DNA from: Bacillus sp. 491mf
GTDB lineage: Bacteria > Bacillota > Bacilli > Bacillales > Bacillaceae_G
Length of the DNA stretch: 64,000 nt
NCBI RefSeq assembly: GCF_900112415.1
Contig: NZ_FOLV01000006.1
Coordinates: forward strand, 1 to 64,000
Direction of reading: 5' to 3'
The translations under genes were made by a program, and so were the position numbers. Positions within the stretch are counted from its first letter, which is position 1, and the number at the start of each line of letters is the position of its first letter. The notes beneath the pieces are model-generated. The model saw nothing but the letters and a program-made list of their open reading frames with translations. It was not told the DNA's origin and made no database searches. Below are positions 8,283 to 17,607 of the stretch, piece by piece.

Positions 8283-9305
8283 ATGCAAATCAAATTAATA
8301 CTTGCCGGTTATGGCACCGTTGGAAAAGAATTTGTAAAACTAATTCATGAAAAATCGTCATTTATTCAAAAAGAATTTGGATTAGAGTTAAACCTTGTTG
8401 GAATTATTGGACGCGATTTGAAGTTATATCATCCAGAGGGGCTTTGTGCCGATACTTTACTGACACTAGGAGAGGGATCAGCAGCTTTACATAAATACAT
8501 CGAACAACATCCAGTTCATAACGAAAACATGATAGGGCATGTTTTTATCGAGTCTACACCAACCAATCTTCAAAATGGAGAGCCTGGAAAAGAATATATA
8601 TTAGAGGCAATAAAAAAAGGAATGGATATTGTCTCTATTTCCAAAGGGGCACTTGTTACATCATTTAAAGAAATAAATGAAGCAGCTCGAGTCGCAAATG
8701 TACGTATCTGCTATAGCGGTGCAACAGCCGCTGCGCTACCTACACTAGATATTGGTCAGTTTAGTCTAGCGGGATGTAAAATTGAGCGCGTTGAAGGAAT
8801 TTTAAATGGGACAACAAACTATATTTTAACGAAAATGCATGAGGATGGCACTTTGTATGAAGAGGCATTACAGCAAGCACAGAAAAAAGGAATCGCTGAA
8901 ACAAATCCATTATTAGATGTGAGTGGAATGGATAGTGCTTGTAAATTGTTGCTACTATCAAACAGTTTACTCCGTACTGAATATACACTTGAAGATGTGA
9001 GTATTAGAGGAATAGAAAACGTATCAAAACAAGATATCCAGAAAGCAAAAGAACAAGGAAAACAAATCAAACTACTAGCAAGAGCATATACAGGCGATGA
9101 CGGAAAAGTGCGGCTTGAAGTACAACCATATGCAGTAGATCAGAACCACTCACTCGCAAGTGTCACAGGAACCAAAAAAGGAATTACTTTTTATACAGAC
9201 ACGATGGGATCAGTCACCTCCATTGGCGGAGCTTCCAATCCAAGAGGAGCGGCAGCCGCAGCTTTAAAAGATGTGATCAATTTGTATCGAAAAGATAGGA
9301 TATAA
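8283..9305 (+). CDS. hom: Homoserine dehydrogenase (short form without ACT domain)
   Basis: About 340 residues. The N-terminal Rossmann NAD(P)-binding motif GYGTVGKEF (residues 10-18) and the catalytic-domain motif EGILNGTTNYILTKM (about residue 175), with the nearby LLDVSGMDSACKL block, identify homoserine dehydrogenase, which reduces aspartate semialdehyde to homoserine. At this length it lacks the C-terminal ACT regulatory domain found in the about 430-residue form, so it should be insensitive to threonine. The start at 8283 has GGAGGATC just upstream. Terminator follows. Confidence 0.88.
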   Translation: MQIKLILAGYGTVGKEFVKLIHEKSSFIQKEFGLELNLVGIIGRDLKLYHPEGLCADTLLTLGEGSAALHKYIEQHPVHNENMIGHVFIESTPTNLQNGEPGKEYILEAIKKGMDIVSISKGALVTSFKEINEAARVANVRICYSGATAAALPTLDIGQFSLAGCKIERVEGILNGTTNYILTKMHEDGTLYEEALQQAQKKGIAETNPLLDVSGMDSACKLLLLSNSLLRTEYTLEDVSIRGIENVSKQDIQKAKEQGKQIKLLARAYTGDDGKVRLEVQPYAVDQNHSLASVTGTKKGITFYTDTMGSVTSIGGASNPRGAAAAALKDVINLYRKDRI

Positions 9306-9325
9306 CCTTACATACAACTATGAAA

Positions 9326-9358
9326 CAAATCCCGCTTATTTATAAAAAGCGGGATTTG
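9326..9358 (+). terminator. Terminator after hom
   Basis: AAATCCCGCTT and AAGCGGGATTT arms, 20 bases after the hom stop. Confidence 0.8.
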
Positions 9359-9520
9359 TCATACTCTCATATAAAAGTAGTAATCTATTGTCAATTATCG
9401 TTATGTTTTTTTATTTACTTTTTGGTATAAGTAGGATTAAGATATTTTTTAAGTATGTATACAAAACAAAAAAATACTATTATGCTATAGAAGTTAGAAA
9501 GCAGAAAGGAATTGAGAATT

Positions 9521-10279
9521 GTGAAAAAACTTGATGTACTGTTAATGGTGCTCAGCATCCTGTTCCCAGTTACAGGTATAATGAAACAAATGCCGCTACA
9601 ATTATCATTATATATAGGCGGGTTATTGTTTTTAACTAGTTTTGGGAGTTATCATGCAAAACGAATGCATTCACGAATATGTAGCTGGATAGCTTATGCA
9701 GCATTTATCACACTCTTGCTGGCAATTTGGAATCAATACATAACAGTCGATTCTTTAATAGCAAACGCAAAAATTGCTGCATGTATTGCTGTAATCCCGT
9801 TTTTATTCCGATTCCGTACATATGCCATTACGCTAGGATTACTCGCATTATGGGGCGCAATGCTTTGGGATATAAAACAAATTCAATCACTAGCAGTTCT
9901 TCAGCGATTGATGAACCTACTCACGTCAGAACGTTTGTATTTAGTTATTTTAGTGGCAGGTTTCTTACTCGGCGGATTGCTTGCAATCGCACTGCATCGT
10001 GATAATAGTAAGCAAGAAAAAACAAGCACATTTAAACAAAAAAAGAATCGAATGAGACCTACATTTAAAATTCGCATTCCAAGTTTACCAAGATTAAAAT
10101 TTAAAATGCTTAAGTTCGGTAAAAAATCTTCTAAACAGCGAGACACTCGCACGTATGAACGAAATCATCAAGAAACAGCACCAACTTACAGTGCAACGCC
10201 AACAGAGCAACATAATGATGTTGGAACAGCGCAAGGACAAACGAGAATGGAACGAAGAAGAAATCGTTATAATGCATAG
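9521..10279 (+). CDS. Polytopic membrane protein with basic cytoplasmic tail
   Basis: About 252 residues with five or six hydrophobic segments in the first 165 residues and then a long, strongly basic, proline-containing tail (KIRIPSLPRLKFK, many Lys/Arg) that probably lies in the cytoplasm and could contact nucleic acid or phospholipid headgroups. No family recognised. The GTG at 9521 fits the AAAGGA ribosome site better than the TTG at 9512, which is only 3 bases away from it. Monocistronic with its own terminator. Confidence 0.6.
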   Translation: MKKLDVLLMVLSILFPVTGIMKQMPLQLSLYIGGLLFLTSFGSYHAKRMHSRICSWIAYAAFITLLLAIWNQYITVDSLIANAKIAACIAVIPFLFRFRTYAITLGLLALWGAMLWDIKQIQSLAVLQRLMNLLTSERLYLVILVAGFLLGGLLAIALHRDNSKQEKTSTFKQKKNRMRPTFKIRIPSLPRLKFKMLKFGKKSSKQRDTRTYERNHQETAPTYSATPTEQHNDVGTAQGQTRMERRRNRYNA

Positions 10280-10302
10280 CGAATGTTCTTGTATAACTAT
10301 AA

Positions 10303-10342
10303 AAACCCGTAATGTCTGGATTTTAGAGCATTGCGGGTTTTT
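10303..10342 (+). terminator. Rho-independent terminator
   Basis: AACCCGTAATG and CATTGCGGGTT arms followed by TTTTTT, just after the membrane protein gene. Confidence 0.8.
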
Positions 10343-10488
10343 TCGCTGTATAATAAACCTATTAAATATCAAAAATTTGAATAAAAAATAATTTAAAAGT
10401 ACGTTTTTTGTTTAAAATTAGCCGTTGTTCAATCGGAGGGAATATTTTATAGTTATATATATAGAAAAAATTAACAACGGGAGGCGTC

Positions 10489-11625
10489 ATGAAAGATAAT
10501 TATGTACTCTCCTTTTTACAACCGCAGTATCCAGATCTAGCCGAGATTGCATATACCATAGAAAAGAGCGTATACGATGATCCACATGGAGCACTTGTTA
10601 AAGCTCATCAATTTGGAGAAGCTGTTGCAAAAGAGATTTGGGATCAAGAAAATTTACAAAGTGTATATGAGATAAAGCATGTAGAACGCATACATAAGTT
10701 ATTTCGTGAAGGAATTATCGATGAAACATTCCTTGGTTATTTTGATTTAATCCGTTCCATCGGCAATAAGGCTGCTCATGATGCCCAATACGGAAGTATG
10801 GTAGATTCAATCCGAGTGTATCGAATTGTTTTTAAAATCGCAGTTTGGTTTATAGAGTCATATGGCGATGTAAACTTTCAAGCTCCGGACTATCAAGCTC
10901 CAGAGATGCCGCAACAGACATCAGAGATTTATAACGATGAATTAACAGAATTATTAAGTAAAACAGTGGAAAAAGCTATTGAAACATCCATTCAAACAAC
11001 GATACAAGAAGTATTTGGAATGATGCAGCAGCAAGAAATGCTTAATGTCGTTCTCAAAAATGAAGAAGAAACAAAAGTTGTTACTTCAAATGAAGAGAAA
11101 ACAGAGCCGGTACTTGATACAACTTTTGATTTAATTCCATACCTTCAAAAGCACAATTTAGATGTAATTGACAAACGTGAATTTGGAGGTACAGTATGGG
11201 TGCTTGGCGGCTGGGAATTAAATGCAATTTTATTCCCATTAAAAGAGAAGGAAATATTCTTTCGTTATACGGCAAAAGGAAACCAGGTAACGGAAGGAAA
11301 AGCAGCTTGGTTTTTATTTGGTTCATACGTAATAAATGGAAAATCAAAAACGAAAACAAACAAGAAAAATGAAATAACATCCAAACAAGATGTACAGCAA
11401 GAGCAGGCAGGAACAACGCAATTTGATCTTATGACATATCTGAAAAAACAAAATATTGAAGTGATAGATAAGCGCGATCGCGGCGGAGCATTATGGATCA
11501 TCGGCGATTGGGAGCTTAACGAAATTTTATTCCCTCTAAAAGAATATAAAATTTATTTTCGCTATGTGGCGAAAGGAAATCGGACGACAAAGCATAAACC
11601 GGCTTGGTTTTTGATGGGGAAATAA
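10489..11625 (+). CDS. DUF4145-like domain protein with duplicated C-terminal domain
   Basis: 378 residues. Residues 10-125 resemble the helical DUF4145 domain that caps many type I restriction R subunits and helicases (GALVKAHQFGEAVAKEIW, IRSIGNKAAHDAQYGS). A Gln/Glu-rich linker leads to two copies of an about 65-residue domain (about 205-275 and 310-377) sharing FDL, VIDKR-x-x-GG, W-x-x-GxWELN-x-ILFPLKE and FRY-x-AKGN...KxAWFL. The first has VWVLGGWELN, the second LWIIGDWELN. No nuclease or helicase motif is present. The repeated domain could be a nucleic-acid or ligand sensor; that is inference. Monocistronic, with its own terminator. Confidence 0.6.
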   Translation: MKDNYVLSFLQPQYPDLAEIAYTIEKSVYDDPHGALVKAHQFGEAVAKEIWDQENLQSVYEIKHVERIHKLFREGIIDETFLGYFDLIRSIGNKAAHDAQYGSMVDSIRVYRIVFKIAVWFIESYGDVNFQAPDYQAPEMPQQTSEIYNDELTELLSKTVEKAIETSIQTTIQEVFGMMQQQEMLNVVLKNEEETKVVTSNEEKTEPVLDTTFDLIPYLQKHNLDVIDKREFGGTVWVLGGWELNAILFPLKEKEIFFRYTAKGNQVTEGKAAWFLFGSYVINGKSKTKTNKKNEITSKQDVQQEQAGTTQFDLMTYLKKQNIEVIDKRDRGGALWIIGDWELNEILFPLKEYKIYFRYVAKGNRTTKHKPAWFLMGK

Positions 11626-11628
11626 TGT

Positions 11629-11668
11629 AAAAAAGCGTACGTCTTTACGATTAGATGTACGCTTTTTT
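11629..11668 (+). terminator. Rho-independent terminator
   Basis: AAAAAGCGTAC and GTACGCTTTTTT arms directly after the stop of the DUF4145-like gene. Confidence 0.85.
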
Positions 11669-11846
11669 ATGTAAACGATAGTATACCTATTTTGTATATT
11701 TTTAAGCAGTAATAAATTCTTTTTAGTTAGATCTTTAATTTCATTGATTTCAAATAGTTTTTTTTACAATCCAAGGTGCTTTCTTTTTAATATAAGAAGA
11801 GGATTTTTTTGCTTACTAGATAATATAAACAAAGGAGTGGTCACTT

Positions 11847-12388
11847 TTGCAAAAAATAAAAATCCCGACGCTAAAAAAAGAATTAAAAGAATATAACCAG
11901 ACAGAATTAATTACGCTAATTGTTGATTTATTTAAGATGAATAAAGAAGTACAACAATATTTATCCAGCAGATTTTTAGGTGATGAAGTGAACGAAGAGT
12001 TACATAAACAATTGCGAAAGAAAATTGAAAATGAATTTTTCCCAGAGCGTAGTTTACCAAAATTAAGACTAGCTGATTTAGAAAAAATGATTCTCAGCTT
12101 TCAAAAAACAACAGAAGATCCAATTAGAACGATTGATTTAATGCTGTATTATGTAGAAATGGGTGTAGATTTTACAAGATCTTATGGAGACATAGGTGAA
12201 AAATTTTATAATAAAATTTTATCTATGTTTGCAAAATTAGTAGATTTATGTGAAGAAGATGAGGCTATAGACCCTATGCTGAGAGATTATCAGACCTTTT
12301 AAGTAATAGTGTGGAAATCGCTTGGGGATTTCCTGAAGAATTAAGTGAGTTATATTATTGTATCCCTTGGTTAGAAGAGGAAGAATAA
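11847..12388 (+). pseudogene. DUF6155-like gene, frameshifted near 12280
   Basis: The first frame (TTG start, AAAGGAGTGG ribosome site) gives 151 residues beginning KIPTLKKELKEYNQTELI, a DUF6155-type helical protein, and stops at 12300-12302. The neighbouring frame carries on without a gap from about 12283 to the stop at 12388 with a plausible family C-terminus (RLSDLLSNSVEIAWGF, then PEELSELYYCIPWLEEEE). One extra or missing base near 12280 explains both. It is either a recent inactivating mutation or a sequence error. Function unknown. Confidence 0.65.
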
Positions 12389-12441
12389 TGTAAAGGTGCT
12401 ACCAAGCATGCCAAATAAAAAACATTCATAGAGGAGAAACG

Positions 12442-13338
12442 ATGCAAAAAAAACTAATCGATCCATACATACAAAAAACTGATATCACGAAAAGCAACCA
12501 TGTTCATATCATTTTTGGTCAGTCTGCAGCAGGATCGCTAAAACACGCTTTAAAAAAAGAAAAAATTCAAGAAGAACATGTATTGTGCTTTTCAGATACG
12601 CTTTCTGTTGGACCTCTATTTCATTTAGATGAAGAAGCAGGGCAAGTAGCGCGTCAACAATGGCTTCAGGAGAACATGCCAATAGAAGGTTACAATTACG
12701 AGGAATATTTGCCAGAAATGAAAGCCACTTTAGAAAAATTACAAGCAATCCCATCTCGCGTTCCGATTACAATTTGGACAGGAAATAATGCGCACGAACA
12801 TGTGGGGCTTACTTTTGTTTTATATTTGTTAAAAGATACGACTCATAATGTATATGTTATAAATACAGCTGACGGATTTGATAAGTTGTTCCGCGAACCA
12901 AACATAGATTACACTGTGCGCCATACTGGAGAAATTGCACCTGAGAAGTTACTAGCAATACGCGGGGCATACAAAGAGACATCTCTTCTAACAAAAGAAG
13001 AGCGACAAGCACTTGAAAATGAATGGAAAACATTAAGAGAAGAGCACACCGTTTTACGTATTTGGGAGAATAATCGTGTTGTTTCTGTTTCAGAAGATTA
13101 TATCGATAATTTTATTATACAATGTGCTAGAAATTTAGAAACTGATGGATTTACAGATCAATTCTATAAATCTGCTCGATTGGTCGGAGAAGTTTTAGGA
13201 CATTTTGAACAATATGTAGGAGATTCTTTTATCGAATATCGCTTGAAAATATTGATACAAACAGGGATTTTTCATATGACAGGATCTTTACGTGCTATGA
13301 GATTTTATAGCGTACGATTAGCACAGCCAGAAAGATGA
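12442..13338 (+). CDS. DUF1835/DUF3658 domain protein
   Basis: 298 residues. The N-terminal half is a DUF1835 domain (VHIIFGQSAAGSLKHAL near residue 24, then VLCFSDTLSVGPL near residue 50) and the C-terminal half (about 170-298) fits DUF3658. These proteins are common in bacilli and their biochemical role is unknown. There is no signal peptide or membrane segment. GAGGAGAAACG is the ribosome site; a strong terminator follows. Confidence 0.82.
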   Translation: MQKKLIDPYIQKTDITKSNHVHIIFGQSAAGSLKHALKKEKIQEEHVLCFSDTLSVGPLFHLDEEAGQVARQQWLQENMPIEGYNYEEYLPEMKATLEKLQAIPSRVPITIWTGNNAHEHVGLTFVLYLLKDTTHNVYVINTADGFDKLFREPNIDYTVRHTGEIAPEKLLAIRGAYKETSLLTKEERQALENEWKTLREEHTVLRIWENNRVVSVSEDYIDNFIIQCARNLETDGFTDQFYKSARLVGEVLGHFEQYVGDSFIEYRLKILIQTGIFHMTGSLRAMRFYSVRLAQPER

Positions 13339-13340
13339 TA

Positions 13341-13387
13341 GAGAACAAAAGGGGATGCATATAACAACATCTCCTTTTGTTCTTTTT
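13341..13387 (+). terminator. Rho-independent terminator
   Basis: AGAACAAAAGGGGATG and CATCTCCTTTTGTTCT arms followed by Ts, right after the DUF1835 gene. Confidence 0.85.
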
Positions 13388-13521
13388 ATATAAATACGCG
13401 TCAAATATTCCCCATCTACAATTTGTAAATAACCCATGAGATAATCTCCTTACATACTACATGGGAAGGTTTTTTATGAAAAACCACCTATTAAAGAAAG
13501 AAATCGCTTTTTCATAACCGT

Positions 13522-14364
13522 CTATGAGAAAATATTGAGATCTTTTTTGATTCTGACTGATCTAAGAATCAGACCTATTCCCAAAAATAAAACTGTCGCA
13601 ACTACTCCGCTTGCAGGGTTCAACCAAATATCGCCATTCTTAGTAAGTGTGATAGCTCCACTAATTGTCATCAAAAGGGTTGGAACCGCATCTTCAGCTG
13701 CATGCATTAATACACATGGCCACACTGAATTTGTGAGTCTGTAAATCTCAACATACATAACAGCCCATGCAACCATAAGCACGCACCCTGATAATATCGT
13801 ACCCGTTCTAGAAAGGGATGTAAAGTATTCCTCTGGCAAAAACACTAAATAATATGCGGTATGCCATAAAGCCCAAATAATACCGGAAACAAGGTATATC
13901 AGCCAATCATTTAACTTAAGTTCTATAAGTTTAGGAGTTAAATAACCTCGCCATGAAAACTCTTCAAAAATATTTTTAATAAAATTACCTAAAAAAGAAA
14001 CAAGTATCACAGAAATAGGCAACGAGGATTCAAAGTTAGAAACTTGAATAACTCCAAATAACCAAGCGATTAAAAGGGTTATGATGGTAACTATTGGATA
14101 GATAAGCAAGCCAACAGCATACCATTTTATATTACCTATTAGATTTAGTCTAATCCTAGAATTCTTCCAATCACGACCCGTTATCCGAAGCAAGAATGCC
14201 GTTAAAAACGGAAGAACTAACCATAATCCCATTCCTAAAGAACTACCTTTGGGTTGATCTTTAAGAAGCGAATCAAGTAATACGCCAAGCCAACCACTTA
14301 TCAATGTTATTATAATGAAACAAATCAATCGCGGTCTTAATCGATTCTTGCTCGTTTCAGTCAT
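13522..14364 (-). CDS. CPBP-family intramembrane metalloprotease
   Basis: 280 residues with about eight membrane helices and the CPBP (Abi/CAAX protease) motifs in order: EEFSWRGYL (EExxxR) near residue 127, WALWHTAYYLVF (FxxxH type) near residue 165, and MHAAED near residue 220. The glutamates and histidines would bind zinc within the membrane. In Firmicutes such proteins process prenylated peptides or act as bacteriocin self-immunity factors. It stands alone, convergent with the gene upstream on the plus strand, and no bacteriocin gene is next to it. Confidence 0.85.
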   Translation of the reverse strand: MTETSKNRLRPRLICFIIITLISGWLGVLLDSLLKDQPKGSSLGMGLWLVLPFLTAFLLRITGRDWKNSRIRLNLIGNIKWYAVGLLIYPIVTIITLLIAWLFGVIQVSNFESSLPISVILVSFLGNFIKNIFEEFSWRGYLTPKLIELKLNDWLIYLVSGIIWALWHTAYYLVFLPEEYFTSLSRTGTILSGCVLMVAWAVMYVEIYRLTNSVWPCVLMHAAEDAVPTLLMTISGAITLTKNGDIWLNPASGVVATVLFLGIGLILRSVRIKKDLNIFS

Positions 14365-14542
14365 CCATAACGTCTCCTTATAAGTCTTTTATATTTGGCA
14401 ACTATTAAACATAAGATTACTTATATAAAAAGTAATATAAAGCTTTAATTTTCTAAACCTTCATAAAAACAAATAGGTTATAATGAATAAACGCTACGAT
14501 TACCAAATCAAACGATTGATGCACATTTTAAGGAGAATAACA

Positions 14543-15337
14543 ATGGTATATTTACGACAATTAATTTATTTTGGCTATCAACAAGCTCTTTCCTGCATTT
14601 TTCCTGTATTCATCTTTTTGACACTTGCTCTTTCGAAGGTGATCCATATTCCAGGTCTATACCGCTATGATTTCATCTTGCTTGTCTGCCTTTTTATTCA
14701 ATATGGCATGTATAAAGCTGGACTTGAAACAAAAGATGAGCTCAAAGTGATTACGGTTTTCCACCTTATTGGACTGGCATTAGAAATATATAAAGTACAT
14801 CAAGGTTCTTGGGCTTATCCTGAGCAGGCGTGGACAAAAGTGATGGGTGTCCCGCTTTATAGCGGCTTCATGTACGCGAGTGTTGCGAGTTATATATGTC
14901 AGGCATGGCGCAGGTTTCACCTGCAAGTTCAAGGGTGGCCAAATGCGATATGGACAATTCCACTAGGAGTAATGATTTATTTTAATTTTTTCACACATCA
15001 CTTTATGTATGATTTTCGCTGGGTTTTAACGGCCTTATTATTTGCAGTGTTTTTTCGTACTTATGTACATTTCTCTTTACAAGAGATTACATATAAAATG
15101 CCGCTTGTTCTTTCATTTTTCTTGATTGGTTTTTTCATTTGGATTGCAGAAAATATCGCCACGTTCTTTGGAGCGTGGCAATATCCTAATCAACATGGAA
15201 CGTGGAAACTCGTTCACATTGGAAAAATTAGTTCATGGTTTTTACTCGTTGTCATTAGCATAATGATTGTGGCACAACTAAAACAAATTAAAATTAAAAA
15301 AAGCAAAAATTCCTCTAAAAGTATGTCTTCATCCTAA
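14543..15337 (+). CDS. DUF817 family membrane protein
   Basis: About 264 residues with eight predicted membrane helices. The central part (LALEIYKVHQGSWAYPE and the repeated GAWQYPNQHGTWKLVHIGK block near the C-terminus) is typical of DUF817. The function is not established. ATG at 14543 is chosen because AAGGAG sits 8 bases upstream, whereas the ATG at 14483 has none. The small lipid-anchored-type gene 20 bases downstream is probably in the same operon. Confidence 0.75.
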   Translation: MVYLRQLIYFGYQQALSCIFPVFIFLTLALSKVIHIPGLYRYDFILLVCLFIQYGMYKAGLETKDELKVITVFHLIGLALEIYKVHQGSWAYPEQAWTKVMGVPLYSGFMYASVASYICQAWRRFHLQVQGWPNAIWTIPLGVMIYFNFFTHHFMYDFRWVLTALLFAVFFRTYVHFSLQEITYKMPLVLSFFLIGFFIWIAENIATFFGAWQYPNQHGTWKLVHIGKISSWFLLVVISIMIVAQLKQIKIKKSKNSSKSMSSS

Positions 15338-15357
15338 ATAAAAGCGGGTGATTAGTC

Positions 15358-15711
15358 TTGAAAAGAAGAAGAGTAATAGCCTTTTTTACATGTATTGTAA
15401 TAGTTACTTTTGTAATAGGGATTTCTGCATATAATAAAATAAGTCATGAAAATGATTTAGATTGTAGAGCGAGTGCTATTCAAATCAAAGCTGTTGCGGT
15501 AGATCATACAGATCAGCCGCTATCTGGTGTAAAAGTGTATGAAGGTTCAATTGCTAATAACGAACGCGCTGTCACAAATTCACAAGGAGAGTTTCAATTT
15601 TACTCGGGTGTTTGCGGCAAGATTACTTTACTATTTATTACTCCCGATGGAGATACATACACAAAAACATACAACAGGGAAGCCGTTCCTAACATCATAA
15701 AGTTAGAGTAG
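15358..15711 (+). CDS. Membrane-anchored small Ig/carboxypeptidase-regulatory-like protein
   Basis: 117 residues. A hydrophobic helix (about 8-25) anchors or exports the protein; the rest looks like a beta-sandwich of the CarboxypepD_reg type (AVDHTDQPLSGVKVYEG, then TNSQGEFQFYSGVCG). Two cysteines (DCRA and GVCG) may form a disulphide outside the cell. TTG start with AAAGCGGGTGA upstream. Probably cotranscribed with the DUF817 gene. Confidence 0.55.
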   Translation: MKRRRVIAFFTCIVIVTFVIGISAYNKISHENDLDCRASAIQIKAVAVDHTDQPLSGVKVYEGSIANNERAVTNSQGEFQFYSGVCGKITLLFITPDGDTYTKTYNREAVPNIIKLE

Positions 15712-15729
15712 TAAGTCATATAGTTCAAC

Positions 15730-15765
15730 AAAAAAGAGATGTACATTTATACATTTCTTTTTTTG
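15730..15765 (+). terminator. Rho-independent terminator
   Basis: AAAAAGAGATGTA and TACATTTCTTTTTTT arms with a small loop. Confidence 0.75.
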
Positions 15766-15884
15766 TTTCAATATAAAAGGCAATATTCAGGCGGAATTTT
15801 CTCAACTTTTATAAAAGTCAATACGTTATAATGGTCATTAGGTGCAATGGTCACCAAATATTTCTAAAGGTGGAGGTTATCGGT

Positions 15885-17108
15885 ATGTCTTCAAATAACG
15901 AAATGAATCGTAACACATTACCTGAGATCCAATTAACTTCGGCTGCGTTTAAACATGAAGCATATGATATTTACAAAGAGTTACGTGCATCTCATCCTGT
16001 TTATCAGGTATATCCTAACGCATGGCTTATTACAAGATATGAAGATGCAGTAAGTTTATTAAAAGATACACGTTTACTGAAGGATGCTAAAAATGTATTT
16101 AGTAAAGAAGAGTTTGAGGCCTATTTTACACTAGAAAATGGAGAATATTTGAGAAAACATATGTTGAGATCTGATCCACCTGACCATAGTCGCCTACGAT
16201 CCCTTGTTCAAAAAGCGTTTACCCCGCAGATGATTTTACAGCTGAAAGATAACATTCAATCCATTGCTAATACTTTATTAGACAAAATAGAACATCAGCA
16301 CACTATAAACCTCGTAAATGATTATGCTTTTCCACTTCCAATTATTGTGATTAGCGAGATGCTTGGTATCCCTCAAGAAGACCGAGATAAATTTAGAATT
16401 TGGTCACATACGGTTATTGATTCTCCAGATACACTAGAAGCTATTCGAGAAACTGATAAAAAGTTAGGTGAATTCATTGATTATTTACGAGATTTAGTAG
16501 ATAAAAAACGAGAAAATCCTTCAAATGATTTAGTGAGTGCATTAATACAAGCAGAAAGTGAAGGAACAAAATTAAGTGCCCCGGAATTAAATTCAATGAT
16601 TATGCTGCTCATCGTCGCTGGACACGAAACAACTGTCAATTTAATCACCAATATGACTCTAGCATTGCTTGAACATCCTGATCAATTGCTACTTCTACGT
16701 CAAAATCCAGATTTGATTGACTCAGCAATTGAGGAGTCATTACGATTTTACAGTCCAGTTGAAATAACGACTATGCGCTGGGCAGCAGAATCATTTACGT
16801 TGCATGGTCAAAATATTCATCCGAAAAATGAGGTTATTATTTCCTTAGCCTCTGCGAACCGCGATGAAAAGATATTTCCCAACGCTCATATTTTTGATAT
16901 TACAAGAAAAAATAACCGTCATATCGCTTTTGGTCATGGTATTCATTTCTGCCTTGGTGCACCGCTTGCTCGTTTAGAAGCGAAAATTGCAATTCCTACT
17001 TTATTACATCGTATGCCCGATCTTAAATTAAAAGGAAAACGAGAAGATTTAAAATGGAGTGGTAATTACTTAATGCGATCATTAGAAGAATTACCATTAT
17101 CTTTCTAG
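15885..17108 (+). CDS. Cytochrome P450 (CYP107-like, soluble)
   Basis: About 407 residues. P450 signatures in order: RSDPPDHSRLR (residues 105-115), I-helix AGHETT (about 245), K-helix ESLRFYSP (about 288), and the haem-thiolate motif FGHGIHFCLGAPLARLE near 345, whose cysteine is the fifth haem ligand. Class I soluble bacterial P450 of the CYP107 type, which hydroxylates macrolides, fatty acids or similar molecules with ferredoxin or flavodoxin partners. Substrate unknown; no redox partner is adjacent. ATG at 15885 has GGTGGAGG upstream. Base composition matches its neighbours. Confidence 0.92.
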   Translation: MSSNNEMNRNTLPEIQLTSAAFKHEAYDIYKELRASHPVYQVYPNAWLITRYEDAVSLLKDTRLLKDAKNVFSKEEFEAYFTLENGEYLRKHMLRSDPPDHSRLRSLVQKAFTPQMILQLKDNIQSIANTLLDKIEHQHTINLVNDYAFPLPIIVISEMLGIPQEDRDKFRIWSHTVIDSPDTLEAIRETDKKLGEFIDYLRDLVDKKRENPSNDLVSALIQAESEGTKLSAPELNSMIMLLIVAGHETTVNLITNMTLALLEHPDQLLLLRQNPDLIDSAIEESLRFYSPVEITTMRWAAESFTLHGQNIHPKNEVIISLASANRDEKIFPNAHIFDITRKNNRHIAFGHGIHFCLGAPLARLEAKIAIPTLLHRMPDLKLKGKREDLKWSGNYLMRSLEELPLSF

Positions 17109-17178
17109 GCGAATGGCTACGAAACAGTATGACACCTCTCGATGCTGTTCATACTAAACAAAAAGGAGGTGTCATACT

Positions 17179-17334
17179 ATGGCTCAAGATGTCCTTTGTG
17201 AAGTAAACAATTGCAAATATTGGGGAAATGGAAATAAGTGCAATGCTGAATCTATTTATGTAATAAGTCATACAGGGAAAGAAGCATCTGATAGTAAAGA
17301 AACAGATTGCAAAACATTTATACCAGAAGTTTAA
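17179..17334 (+). CDS. DUF1540 small Cys-rich protein
   Basis: 51 residues with a perfect AAAAGGAGGTG ribosome site. Cysteines in the pattern C-x5-C-x8-C-x22-C (LCEVNNCKYW, NKCNAES, TDCKTF) are typical of DUF1540, a small metal-binding-type domain found in sporulating Firmicutes. It follows the P450 gene by 70 bases and has its own terminator. Function unknown. Confidence 0.8.
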   Translation: MAQDVLCEVNNCKYWGNGNKCNAESIYVISHTGKEASDSKETDCKTFIPEV

Positions 17335-17340
17335 GTCTCT

Positions 17341-17373
17341 AAGGGTAGCCCAATGTTGGTTACCCTTGTTTTA
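17341..17373 (+). terminator. Terminator after DUF1540 gene
   Basis: AAGGGTAGCC and GGTTACCCTT arms and a T-rich tail. Confidence 0.75.
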
Positions 17374-17464
17374 TGTGTATTATTGATAATAACAATCATG
17401 TTCATACTTATTTTACATACAAAGAAAACAAAAATTTTTGTTGAACCCCCATATAACAAATAAA

Positions 17465-17512
17465 AGAACTCATTTTAATCCATATTTGTTCAAAATGAGT
17501 TCTGTTCCTTTT
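17465..17512. terminator. Bidirectional terminator between convergent genes
   Basis: AGAACTCATTTT and AAAATGAGTTCT arms (12 bp, perfect) with T-rich sequence on both sides. It separates the plus-strand small gene from the minus-strand P450 region. Confidence 0.75.
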
Positions 17513-17590
17513 AGTTGAAATCAACATGTATATGATGCTTTTGATCCATCTTTATTCCAATCCAATAGCTAATTCGACCATCATGGGTAC
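17513..17590 (-). pseudogene. 3' scrap of an effector-binding-type gene
   Basis: Downstream of the P450 stop, the minus strand has about 25 sense codons (CDISTHDGRISYWIGIKMD, ending HVDFN and a stop) with no start. The wording resembles the C-terminal strand of GyrI-like or AraC effector-binding domains. It suggests an older gene whose 5' part was replaced when the P450 gene arrived. Low certainty. Confidence 0.3.
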
Positions 17591-17607
17591 TAATGTCGCA
17601 TCACAGG

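Noticed and set aside
13477-13518. A 13-codon frame beginning MKNHLLKKE
   Set aside because: It has a passable ribosome site but is too short, with no downstream gene on that strand to regulate.
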